Origin: Paulinella micropora
Taxonomy: Eukaryota; Cercozoa; Imbricatea; Euglyphida
Length of the DNA: 31,449 bases
Assembly: GCA_009731375.1 (NCBI GenBank)
Contig: BJOX01000042.1
Coordinates: 100,345 to 131,793 of the forward strand
Direction of reading: 5' to 3'
Shown: positions 11,430-20,449 of the stretch, in pieces
How the letters are laid out: each line of letters starts with the position of its first letter
Position numbering within the stretch: the stretch's first letter is position 1
Translations under genes and position numbers: made by a program
Notes under the pieces: generated by a model
What the model saw: the letters and a program-made list of their open reading frames with translations, nothing else
What the model was told of the DNA's origin: nothing
Database searches by the model: none

Positions 11430-13842
11430 ATGGAGGTGGGAGACACCCTTTCAGTCCCTGTTGTGCGCTTGGGGACGGCTTGGGCAAAAAAGAAATTTGG
11501 CGATCCCACCTTTAAGGACATTGTGGCTTTGGGGGTGTTGACAGAAAAAGAAACAAAAATCCAAAAAGCTTTAACCACGCTGCGTTTTGATGGCAAGGAT
11601 TATAACTTCTTCACGAAGCATTTGAAGCCAGAGCCTGGGCAGGCAGGGTCGAGTTTGAAGTTCATGAATGCAGAGGAGAAAGAGGTGTAGATGGAGGTTT
11701 CGGAGGATGAAGAAGAAGAACAGGAGGAACAGGAGGAGGAACAAAAACAGCAACAGAATCTGGATGAGGCGGGCGAGGAAAAAGAGGAGGAGGAGGAGGG
11801 AGGTGAGGATGAGGCTGTTCCTTTTCTTAACCCCAGCCCCTATGCAGCCCAGCAAGTGGAGGAGGAGAAACAAAATGTGTTGGGGAAGGGCTTTGACTGG
11901 AAAGTGGGTCCCCAGGCATTGGACTGGGGAGCAGATCGTCCTCGCCACAAGGCAAAGTCTACGATGGAAGAGAAGTTTGACATCTCCCCCCTCGCGTCCC
12001 CCCTCCTCTTTCTTTGCCATTTCGTTTTGTTTTCTTATTCCAGTTTGCATCCATACCCCATACACTTTTTTTTACATGTGTCTGGTTTTTTTTTGAATAT
12101 TGTTATGTCGTTGCAGAGAAATAATGTAATGAAAATTAATTTCAACTCCCTTTGTTTTGTTTGTTTTTTTTGTCATCATGGTGTCCGCTTTCGTGCAAAA
12201 TTTTGCGTGATTGCCAAAAAAATTTTATTTTATTTTTTTGTTTTTCCGGTTTGTAGACACTTTCTTCATTTTTTCCCCATGTCGGCTTTAACATCCATCC
12301 TTCAGCTCACCAACCAGGAGCTTGCAAAACATCAAAATAATGGTTTAGCAAAAGCATTGTCCACTGAGGAGTTCTGGCTTTTTTTGGGGCTGCTGGTACG
12401 CATTTCCATTGCAGACAGGGGTCGAAGAAGGTCGCACTGGGCCCCCAAGGAGGGTGAGGGGACGGATGGCTTGCCAGGAGATGGTTTTGGTGAGTATATG
12501 GCGCTGAATCGCTTCGACACCATTTTGAAATGTCTACGTACTGGCCCCCCTGCAACTGATGATGATCCTTTTTTGCCAATTCGAGCATTCGCTGAAGCTG
12601 TTGACGCCAAGGCAAGGGCTGCAATCGTTCCTGGGGGGGTAATTACTATCGATGAGAGCATGGGTCAATATACAGGGGAAGGTATGCCTGGCCAAATGTG
12701 TGTCCCCCGTAAGCCAATCCCTGTTGGAAGGGAATATCATACAGCGTGCGATGTCGAAACGGGGGTCTGTATCGCCATGGAAATAGTGGAGGGTAAGGAC
12801 AGAGATAAACACAAGGAGTTCGCCAAAGAGTTTGGAGTCACGACGGTTACTACCCTTCGTTTATCCAAGCCGTGGTGGGGAACAGGTCGCATTTTCATCG
12901 GCGATTCTTGGTTCGCTTCTTGCAAAACAGCAGTCGAGATGAAGAAAAGGGGGGTCGATTTTGTTGGAATGGTGAAGACTGCTCATGTGGGCTTTCCTGT
13001 GCGGCTTCTACACAGTAGAAGGGGGGGGGGGGGGGGGCGATTTAGCTTCTGCAACATGCGAAAAGGAGGGGGTGAAGCTATTGGCAGTCAACCAAAACGA
13101 CCACAACCAGCAGCAAATTATTGCTACCTGCTCCACTACCTTGCCTGGAAAGCCTCGTAATGCTCGTTTTAGTCAGTCTGTGCCCCGTGTCCCCAGGTGC
13201 GAGGCTGTGGCCCTTTATTATTCTGCTTTTAATGTGGTTCATATGTTTAATTCCGCACGCCACGGGTCAAACTCTCTCAATTTGTCTTTTATTTTGAATG
13301 ACTGGAAGAAGGTAGATTTTATGATTCTGATGGACTTCATTATCACCAACTCTTACAAACATTATTGTTTTTTTAGCCAGTCGTCCTTGGCCAACCTCAA
13401 CATGACGAAGGGCGACAACAGGCTGGGGTATTTCAAATTTGTGCTTGCTGCAGCCCTCCTCATGCAAGGTGCACCCCCTGATTCCCAACCCCCCAATGCC
13501 CTCGCTTCTGACCCCCATGCCCCTGCCCAACCTATCATCCCAAAATGCATGGAACTTCGTAGGTACCCCCTAGTAATCATGTCGGACAAAGCAAAAAAGA
13601 AACAGGAGGCAGGTAGAGCATATAATCATAGCATAGAGAGGCCCAAAAGGCGTAGGTGTCGTGTTTGTTTGTATGCCTCTTCTGTCAGCAAGTCGTCTTA
13701 CACGAGCTATTACTGTGGCACCTGTGGCCCCGACATGCCCCTGTGTAGCGGTGAAGGCAGAACGTGTCATGCCTGGCATAAACAAAACGGCAAACCAGCA
13801 AAAAAAAAAGCAGCGGACTTGATTTTCGAGGCCTTGAAGTAG
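11430..13842 (+). pseudogene. piggyBac-type transposase (DDE_Tnp_1_7), interrupted reading frame
   Basis: Three plus-strand pieces together give a transposase-like protein. The first (from ATG 11,430) ends at an in-frame TAG at 11,688-11,690. The second continues at once in the same frame with a very acidic Glu-rich stretch. The catalytic core lies at about 12,256-13,020: ITIDESMG (first Asp), PRKPIPVGREYH, a VEGKDRDKH stretch, FIGDSWFASC (second Asp) and MVKTAHVGFP. A G run at 13,019-13,037 shifts the frame, after which the third piece ends with a Cys-rich tail (CRVC, CGTC, CHAWH) like the C-terminal zinc-binding region of piggyBac proteins. A T-rich stretch before TTTGTAG at ~12,256 is probably an intron; its donor is unclear. 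Probably non-functional as assembled. Confidence 0.8.
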
Positions 13843-14199
13843 CCTACTTGTTTGTTGCCACGTGGCAACCAGTGCTTTTCAGACTAGGTGCCGGTGTTCT
13901 CCAGAAATTGATGCAGCCGCCTCCAACACTTTTTTTTAAAATTATTCTTTTTTTACATAGTTAAAAGATAATATGTATTAATATTATTAATAATGTTTTT
14001 TATTTTATTATTTTTTTTAGCTCCGGAAGTCCTGTATTTACTGTTGCCACATGGCATCCAGGCATAGGCACATAGACAACAAACATCGCCCCACTATTAA
14101 AGCAGAAATCGATGTTTTATGAAACCGCGTAGCGGGTGAATAAAATATAAAAAAAAAATTAATTTTATTTTAAACAAATATTATTTATATGTATATAAA
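13843..14199. other. Right end of the piggyBac-like element and Polinton intergenic sequence
   Basis: Up to 14,072 this is the AT-rich 3' part of the transposon, including the palindromes near 13,854 and 14,043. After that come the first conserved stem-loop (14,081-14,117), a small CCGCGTAGCGG inverted repeat, and an A/T-rich leader before the HIRAN gene. No ORF of interest is present. Confidence 0.7.
14081..14117. terminator. Conserved stem-loop, copy 1 of 3
   Basis: AAACATCG (14,081-14,088) pairs with CGATGTTT (14,110-14,117) around a loop containing ACTATTAAAG. The same 8-bp stem with an ACCATTAAAGTATAAAA loop occurs at 19,487-19,522 and, inverted, at 22,715-22,751. All copies are intergenic in the Polinton, which fits a terminator or processing element. 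Function is inferred. Confidence 0.5.
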
Positions 14200-14477
14200 A
14201 TGACGACGACCAGAGTTGTGGGTGTTTCATTTGATGGGAGACAAGATAATATTTCTTATCTCAGAAAAAGTAGTGAAAAAGTTTTTATTCAACACGAGCC
14301 AGAAAAAAATTTTGATAAAATGCGATAAAGGTTGAAACAGAAAGAGGAAAGCAACTCGGATATATCAGCAAGCACTTAGCAGAAACTCTAAAGATTAAAG
14401 GAAGGAAACAAGTATATTATTCAATCTATGGAGGAGGGGCAGGAAAACATTATGGAATTGAAATTACTATCCCTTGA
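14200..14477 (+). pseudogene. HIRAN-domain protein, one-base frameshift
   Basis: Two overlapping frames together give a ~92-aa single-domain protein. The first begins VVGVSFDGRQ and reaches the EPE...FDK part; the second continues NAIKVETERGKQLGYISKHL and ends KHYGIEITIP. This order (VGVSF, then EP-x-N/D, AIxV, GxxLGYI) is the HIRAN pattern. HIRAN domains of HLTF/Rad5-type proteins bind single-stranded 3' DNA ends at stalled forks, and stand-alone versions occur in bacteria and phages. The frames would join if one A were missing from the run at 14,317-14,320. It lies upstream of the polymerase, so a replication or repair role is likely. Sequencing error is as likely as decay. Confidence 0.78.
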
Positions 14478-14538
14478 TACAAACAAACAATATTTAATAT
14501 ATATTAAAGATTATTTTTTTTATTATATATACACAAAG

Positions 14539-14760
14539 ATGGGTAGAAAACCAATATACAAAACACCAGAAGAGAAAAAGGAAGCCTTACGGAGAAAGGC
14601 GAGGGAATTTATACAAAAAGACCCAGAAAGACACAGACAGAAGTCAATGGAGTATTACAACCAAAATAAAGCAATAATAGCAGAACGGAGAAAGAAAAAA
14701 AGAGATGAAGTAAAGCAAGCATTACTTAAGTTGAAAAGAATGGAGGAGGCAATGAAATGA
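14539..14760 (+). CDS. Small basic protein (73 aa), possible nucleic-acid binder
   Basis: A Lys/Arg-rich protein starting MGRKPIYKTPEEKKEALRRK, then a DPERHRQKSMEYYNQNKAI stretch and a helical RRKKKRDE tail. The charge pattern suggests long amphipathic helices. The in-frame upstream start at 14,428 is rejected because TATATATACACAAAG places the start at 14,539 and the upstream part overlaps the HIRAN gene. I recognise only a resemblance to short basic proteins in giant viruses and Polinton-like viruses. DNA binding is inferred from composition. Confidence 0.6.
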   Translation: MGRKPIYKTPEEKKEALRRKAREFIQKDPERHRQKSMEYYNQNKAIIAERRKKKRDEVKQALLKLKRMEEAMK

Positions 14761-14857
14761 ATTTCTATTTAAATATAAGATATTATTATATATAAATATA
14801 ACAGATAATTTATTATTATTTTTTATTATTTTTATATCCGCTTTGATATAAAAAAGT

Positions 14858-15049
14858 ATGCCACCACCTTTACCACCCAGACCGACAAAGGAAAATGTTG
14901 AACTAGCGAAGGTAAGGGCGAACTTAAGGGAAACTAAGACAAAGGAAGCGAAGAAGCGTGAGGTAAAACTTATAGAACTAAGACCAATAAAAAACAGAGG
15001 TATAAATGGATATACATACCCTTTCAAAGACCTTGACATTAACTTCTAG
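14858..15049 (+). CDS. Small basic protein (63 aa) directly upstream of the polymerase
   Basis: Starts MPPPLPPRPTKENVEL with a proline-rich N-terminus, then a Lys/Glu/Arg-rich helix and a C-terminus ending YPFKDLDINF. The stop at 15,047-15,049 is only 3 bp before the polymerase ATG, so the two may share a transcript. A terminal protein would be expected near a protein-primed polymerase, but nothing here identifies this small protein as one. Function unknown. Confidence 0.55.
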   Translation: MPPPLPPRPTKENVELAKVRANLRETKTKEAKKREVKLIELRPIKNRGINGYTYPFKDLDINF

Positions 15050-15052
15050 GAT

Positions 15053-17165
15053 ATGGATGCGATTGAAATATCAATTATGAGAGCAGTTAAGGATGCCAAA
15101 AATAGAGGTCTGACAAACGAAGCAAGTCTTCATGTCAAGTTTGGTTATATGACGGATATTGATGATGAAAAGTTTTATAAATGGAAAACTTTCAATTCCG
15201 TTAAGTTAAAAGACATTGATGAGTTGTTTCGTGATATATATCTATACAACGAACAAAATCTTGAAGCCAGCGCGAATGGATATGATAGAATTATTCAACG
15301 TATAATTATTCAAATTATTCAAGAAGATGGAGGTGGTTGTAATCTCTCAGGAAGTGATAAGAAACATAAAACAGATGAAGGAATTCATATTAATCCAAGG
15401 AGTAAGGATAATAATTGTTTCTTCTATGTTTTTAAGGATATATTAAATTTACCAATGAAAGGTAAATCAAAACTCAATAAAAAAGTATGTAATGATATTA
15501 GGCAAGAATTCAAACTCGAACATAATTCATATATACCACTTTCAATAGGATATGAAATCTTAAAAAAATATTGTATTGAAGGTAAGTATTTTGAATTGAC
15601 TGATGCAACAAGCAAACAGACATTCAAAAATTTTGAAGACCCTTTAATAACCGCAGATGTGCTTTGCTATCTAAGTAAGGGTCATTATATGAGTTTTATA
15701 AAGAGGAATAAAAAGAGATGTGAGGAATGCTTTAAGACTTATTTTAATAATTATAAATGTAATAGCAAAAGAAAAACATATGTGGCGGCTAAATTAAGAC
15801 CAAAGAAAGACCGATATGAGAGTTTATTAACAACCTTTAAGGAGATGAGTTATAATAATCAAGATGAGATTTTTCATTATGATTTAGAAACATATAGAAA
15901 TGCGCTTGAAATCCATACCGCGTATATAGCAGGTTATACGATTGCGGATATTGGTTTTAAATATGTTGCTGGCGATGATTGTATTTCAAAACTCATTGAT
16001 ATAATCTTTCAATATGCGGAAGACTTAGCGAAAAGAAAACCGAAAGCAACATTTTATGTTAATGCTTTTAATGGTAGTAAATTTGACCATTACTTCTTAC
16101 AAAAAGAGTTTATTAAAAGAAAGATAAAAAGCACACCATTAATCAATAATGGGGCGATAATTTCAATGGAATACAAAAATATGAAATTCTGGGACTTGTC
16201 TAAGCACACAGAGGGAAGCCTTAAAAAGAACCTTGAAAGTTTGGGATGTAATGTTTTAAAAGGCGATTTTGACCATGAAAAAGCGAAACGATGGGAAGAA
16301 ATGGGCGATGATATGAAAAAAGAATGTTTATTGTATTTAGAAAAAGATGTTATGGGATTGAAGGAACTATACGAAACACTAAATAAACCGATATATGAAG
16401 AACATAAAACGAACTTATCGGAGTTTATGTCTACGTCTTCTTTAACCTTTAATCTTTGGAAAAAGAAAATTGATAAACAATACATAATTCAACTTCCAAA
16501 GTTAGAACAAGAAGCGGATTTTAGAAAAGCATTATATGGGGCAAGGACTTATCCAAGCAAGAGGAGATTTATATCCGAACAATATCAAAAATACACAAAC
16601 GGCGAAATTGACTTTGATGAGGTTAAAGATTATCTTATTGATGCGGATGTTGTAAGTCTTTATCCAACGGCAATGCTTGAAAATTATATGACGGGCGAAA
16701 TTAAGAAATGCGAAGGAGAAATGAAAGGGAAACTCGGGATATATAATGTTGATTACATATCTCCAAAAAATCTATTACACCCGCGAGTGCCATTCCGTGA
16801 TAGCAAAGGTTGTTTAAAGTGGGAATTAAGAGATATGAAAGACCAATGGCTTACTTCTGTTGATATTGAAGATATGATTGAACTTGGATACCAAGTCAAA
16901 ATCATTCGTGGCTATTATACAGAAGGAGCCGAACCAGTATTCAAAGATTACATATTAGAGTTATTTAAACGAAAACAAAATTCAAAAAAAGGCACACCGC
17001 AGTATTTATTAGCAAAGTTATTTATGAATGCTTTATACGGAAAGACAATTCAAAGACCGATTAATTCTGTAAGCAAAGTCATAACAAAAAATCATGAGTA
17101 TTGGAAATTCTGGGCTAAACATGTGATAACCGATATTGAAAAGTTTGAAGAGGCTAATGCATATG
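15053..17165 (+). pseudogene. polB: Protein-primed family-B DNA polymerase, 5' part
   Basis: Replicates the element. The exonuclease domain shows the three metal-binding motifs: YDLETY (Asp277, Glu279), NGSKFD (Asp345) and YLEKDVMGL (Asp432). Palm motif A is DADVVSLYPT (from residue 530) and motif B is KLFMNALYGK (from residue 655). Residues ~110-190 resemble the DNxCF region (RSKDNNCFFYVF) at the N-terminus of other Polinton polymerases, with an OTU-protease-like look; a CEEC...C cluster near 224 may bind zinc. The frame is cut by the 1.63-kb insertion after CATATG at 17,160-17,165. The piece with motif C resumes at 18,797. The start is the ATG 3 bp after the preceding stop. A polymerase of ~910 aa is implied for the uninterrupted gene. 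Confidence 0.93.
17160..17165. repeat. CATATG flanking the polymerase insertion, left copy
   Basis: CATATG is repeated at 18,797-18,802 on the other side of the insertion, consistent with a 6-bp target duplication. Because CATATG is itself a palindrome, a shorter duplication (TA or ATAT) with longer inverted repeats cannot be excluded. Confidence 0.65.
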
Positions 17166-18796
17166 TAGGTTCTCCCGTATAAAAGTGGTCGGTAGAATTC
17201 AAAAAAAAAAATTAGAATGCAATATGTAATTTTATTTAATAAAAATTATACATGTTCATAAAGAAAGTGATGGAATAACAAATTACGAAAACCTCATTGA
17301 AAAATAGTCAAAACTGACTTCAAACCAATCAAATTCCCGTCGCCCACCCTTTTTTCCCAACTAATTTGCACACCCCCCACCGGGAAAAACTGGCCACCTT
17401 GCCACCTGAAAAAATGGTGCTTGTGATGACCAAAAATCAGAGTCAGTTTTCATCTGTTCCCTGTATGCTCTTCAATAAATTTTTATATAATATCTTTCTA
17501 TGTATGCTTATAATTAAATGTACAAAGTTTTTTTACAAAAAGGTAACCTTAAGCCTGCAAACAAACCGGCCAAAGTCAGCAAAAGTAGAGCATAAGGCCC
17601 TCACTCAAATTTTTTTTAATTTAAATACAAGGCCGGCACTAGTACAGAAAGTGAAGGAAATCAAAGAGACTATTTAATGAAAACATTTTGTGCAGAAAGT
17701 GCAGAAAAAATTGAAAATCTGTAAAGATCTCACAAGCGATTTTTTCAGCCTGTCTGGAGCCCAGAACAGATCACCAACAGCAGGGTTACAAAGAAAGGAG
17801 CAGGAGTTCAACATATGCAAAACAAAGACCATGTGATTGTGAATAGATTCAGCACATAACATTCGAAGAAAAGCACACACAACACATATATGAGCGATAC
17901 AGGACAGATGCAAAAAAGTGCTTCAGGGAAGAAAGAACAACACATGCTGCAGATAAGTTTACAACACACCATTTTGCAGACAGCATGGGCACAACGTTTG
18001 GAAAGACTGTACAAGACCACGGGACGTGAAAGTATGCATGAGAAATACACAGAAAAAAAACACAAAACCCTCTCTAGCCATGACTTTTACCAATCTCGAC
18101 CCCGCAAAAACCGTCAAATAAAAAACAATTTAGTGCGGCCTTCACTTCAAAGGCTACGAATGTCGATAGGCCTGTTTGTTTCAAATATTTTTTGGGAATT
18201 TTTCTGGCTTCCTCTCCGGTAATTGGCATGATCTTGTCAAATATTGCCACAGAAATTCAACGGGCCCGCGGCGCCAGTTTCATCTACGAGGTCTATGTGT
18301 TGACAGCGAGTGTGTGTTCAAACCACGTTGTTTCAAGCAAAAGCAAGCATGACACAAGTGTTTTCATCAGAAAACTTGAACTTTCCTGTATTTGAAATCC
18401 TTATTATCGACTTCAATTTTCACATTTCACGACATAGCAAATATGGTGTTTTTAACTGAAAAATGCTGTTTGCATGATGCACTCTGCACTCATTTTTACG
18501 CACAAGTGCACAAATGAATTCAAATGTTATGTTGAGCAATTCTGCCAGAGGGTTTTTGCAGAGAAGTACGGTATAAAACAAAAACTAAGAAAACTGAGGT
18601 CAGAAATTAGTTTGTTCACATTCAGAAAATACCATAGATCTCATTAATACCTTATATAAACTGAAAACAAAATACAGGAAAGTCAATTCCCACTAAAAAC
18701 ATTGAATTCTGCGCAGACAGCACCTCAAAATCTTGAATATTGAATGAGATTACTCGCTGCGAAATTTTTTATGATTCTACCGACCACTAGAACCTA
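17166..18796. mobile_element. Non-autonomous DNA transposon inserted in the polymerase gene, 1,631 bp
   Basis: The ends are inverted repeats. The left is TAGGTTCT, then a 10-bp interruption CCCGTATAAA, then AGTGGTCGGTAGAAT. The right, read on the minus strand, is TAGGTTCT followed directly by AGTGGTCGGTAGAAT. Removing the insert with one CATATG brings the polymerase flanks together. The interior is AT-rich with scattered ORFs under 115 codons; none shows a transposase or other domain. No superfamily is assigned. Confidence 0.8.
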
Positions 18797-19426
18797 CATA
18801 TGTGGTGAATTATGGTTAATTTCTGGTATTCCAAGAGATGACAAATTGAAAGAAGAAAAAATTACAAAGCCCACTCACTGCGGGGCATTTATACTAGCAT
18901 ACAGCAGACGAATTATGTATAAGTATATGACTGAAGCCAATCCAAACAACGACCCCGACAGAGATTATTATTATACAGATACAGACAGCATTCAAAGCCA
19001 TGTAAGAAACATTGAACTAATTAAAAGATTTAGAGATAAAACAATCGGCGGAATGGATGACGACCTTGGAACTGATTGTAAAATAATAAGGGGAATATGG
19101 GTAGCACCAAAATTGTATATGTTGGATATGTAAAGAAAGGTGAAGAAAAAGGTAAAACTCATTTCCACTTTAGAGGAAAAGGTTTAGATTTGAAAAAATT
19201 AAATCCAACCGCTTATGAATTAATGGATAAGGGCGAACGTTTAACTAATACCAGAGATTTTATAATGCAGAAAATACATACTAGCAGAAACAGCAAACAA
19301 CAGCACATCGAGCATTTTAGCATACAACACCAAAAGAATGTAGTAAAAGTAGTTAATAAAACAAGATGGTGCGGGCGTGAGTTTATCAACGAAAATGATA
19401 GTATCCCTTACGGCTTTGATATTTGA
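18797..19426 (+). pseudogene. polB: Protein-primed family-B DNA polymerase, 3' part
   Basis: Continues the polymerase after the insertion. It has KITKPTHCGAFILAYSRRIM, palm motif C YYTDTDSI (catalytic Asp pair, codons about 18,969-18,992) and the KxY motif as APKLYML near 19,103-19,123. It ends NENDSIPYGFDI at 19,426. Two frame breaks remain apart from the insertion: near 18,813-18,818, just after VVNYG, and near 19,121-19,127, where the frame passes from KLYML to a GYVKKGEEKGKTHFHFRGKG-type stretch. Each would be explained by one missing base. Together with 15,053-17,165 it covers all expected catalytic motifs. Confidence 0.9.
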
Positions 19427-19525
19427 GAATTGCGTTTCGTGCTACGCACTCTCACTATGGATTCAACTTGTTGAATCTATAATCTCAAACATCGGCAACC
19501 ATTAAAGTATAAAACGATGTTTTGT
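19427..19525. terminator. Stem-loop region after the polymerase (stem-loop copy 2 of 3)
   Basis: A block beginning GATATTTGAGAATTGCG and TTCGTGCTACGCACTCTC overlaps the polymerase stop; the same block follows the gene at 22,404-22,670. It is followed by a GATTCAAC/GTTGAATC inverted repeat and then the conserved stem-loop AAACATCG...CGATGTTT (19,487-19,522) with loop ACCATTAAAGTATAAAA. Placement after stop codons suggests 3'-end formation. Confidence 0.55.
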
Positions 19526-19598
19526 GATGACGAAGTCAGAACAAAATATCAAATAATTAATTTTTTCCATAAAATTTTTTACCACTCTATATAGACCA

Positions 19599-19886
19599 AT
19601 GACCACCCTCACCAGATTATGTGAGAAGTTTGAGAAACTCTCTATTGAAAATAAAAAAGAAACATTTTCTATTACCGATGTTAAAAAGATAATTACTGAC
19701 GAAATCCAAATCATTGAAAATGCACGGGCAGGCAAGCCAAGGGATATTTTTCCATTCGGTAAGTATAAAGGTAAGAAAATTCAAGATGTTGCTACCATTG
19801 ACAAACCATATCTTGAATGGGTCATGAAACAGCCATGGTTTGAAAAATTTACAGACATTAAAAGTGAAGTAAAAAAATATTTATAA
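19599..19886 (+). CDS. ExoX-like C-terminal (DUF3820-type) domain protein, 95 aa
   Basis: The C-terminal half has FPFGKYKGKKIQDVATIDKP and then YLEWVMKQPWF. This is the small domain found after the nuclease domain in exodeoxyribonuclease X-like proteins and as a stand-alone unit (DUF3820 type: FGKYKG, then D-x-x-YLxW). Here there is no nuclease domain; the N-terminal ~45 residues are helical and charged. The start follows CTCTATATAGACCA. It is paralogous to the gene at 19,916. The domain is generally associated with nucleic-acid enzymes; the role of the isolated form is unknown. Confidence 0.75.
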   Translation: MTTLTRLCEKFEKLSIENKKETFSITDVKKIITDEIQIIENARAGKPRDIFPFGKYKGKKIQDVATIDKPYLEWVMKQPWFEKFTDIKSEVKKYL

Positions 19887-19915
19887 TAAAATAAAATTAA
19901 ATCTTTATATATAAG

Positions 19916-20449
19916 ATGACCGACCTGAGCACCAAACAGGACTACTTGAACGAAATTGAAAAATGGAACCTTGATGTTTCTATTAAAAAGCCCACGATTA
20001 AATGGACTAAGCCTGACATTGTTTCTTTCTATGAGCAATACAAACCCCGCGACGACAATGTGAAAGTAGTTATTCCGTTGGNNNNNNNNNNGAAAGTAGT
20101 TATTCCGTTGGAGGCCACATTTGAAAAAATGATGGAGGAACCAAGCACACCTTTTAAGGAAACATATCTTGTTGTGAGAGAGACTGGAATTACCGAAATA
20201 AAGGCTAATGTTGGCGAAGAAATAGTTACTGCTACATGTACAGAAGAAGGATGTATATTAAAGAAAGATGTTGTTCTTCAATATGGAAAATATGCACACA
20301 AAAACATTGAAGATGTAGCCAAAATTGATAAACCATACCTTGAATGGTTAGTTCAACAGCAGTGGTGCCAAAATGTGGATGCCATAAAAAAATTATTTAA
20401 ATCATTGATATTTTATTCAATTAATTTTTTTTGCTTTCTGTATCACTGA
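19916..20449 (+). CDS. Second ExoX-like C-terminal (DUF3820-type) domain protein
   Basis: A ~120-residue N-terminal region, unlike that of the previous gene, precedes LQYGKYAHKNIEDVAKIDKP and YLEWLVQQQWC, the same domain as in 19,599-19,886. A 10-N gap at 20,082-20,091 is flanked by the same 20 bp on both sides (20,062-20,081 and 20,092-20,111), so the gap is probably an unmerged contig overlap. Removing gap plus one copy (30 bp) keeps the frame and gives ~167 aa. The last ~15 residues are oddly hydrophobic, so the true end may lie earlier if a base is missing. It overlaps the convergent gene at 20,443 by 7 bp. Confidence 0.72.
   Translation: MTDLSTKQDYLNEIEKWNLDVSIKKPTIKWTKPDIVSFYEQYKPRDDNVKVVIPLXXXXKVVIPLEATFEKMMEEPSTPFKETYLVVRETGITEIKANVGEEIVTATCTEEGCILKKDVVLQYGKYAHKNIEDVAKIDKPYLEWLVQQQWCQNVDAIKKLFKSLIFYSINFFCFLYH
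20082..20091. other. 10-N scaffold gap with identical 20-bp flanks
   Basis: The 20 bp ending at 20,081 (GAAAGTAGTTATTCCGTTGG) are repeated at 20,092-20,111. This is an assembly join artefact rather than a biological repeat. Confidence 0.9.

Larger units (their letters stand above)
11164..14072 (+). mobile_element. Nested piggyBac-like transposon, 2.9 kb
   Basis: The ends are inverted repeats. The left begins TGTGCCTGGCGTTGCCATG. The right, read on the minus strand, begins TGTGCC, has a 6-bp TATGCC insertion, then TGGATGCCATGTGGCAACA. TA flanks both ends (11,162-11,163 and 14,073-14,074), whereas the TTAA duplication typical of piggyBac is not seen. The interior encodes a DDE_Tnp_1_7-type transposase and is richer in GC than the Polinton around it. 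Boundaries are inferred from the inverted repeats and may be off by a few bases. Confidence 0.7.

Noticed and set aside
11571-12065. 164-aa minus-strand frame opposite the transposase
   Set aside because: Leu-rich shadow of the Glu-rich coding stretch on the other strand.
14428-14538. Longer upstream start for the 73-aa basic protein
   Set aside because: The extension overlaps the HIRAN gene, is unlike the rest in composition, and a TATA-type motif lies right before 14,539.
17366-18395. Short ORFs of 67-110 aa in the insertion within the polymerase gene
   Set aside because: No recognisable domain, no shared promoter motif, and composition like non-coding AT-rich DNA.
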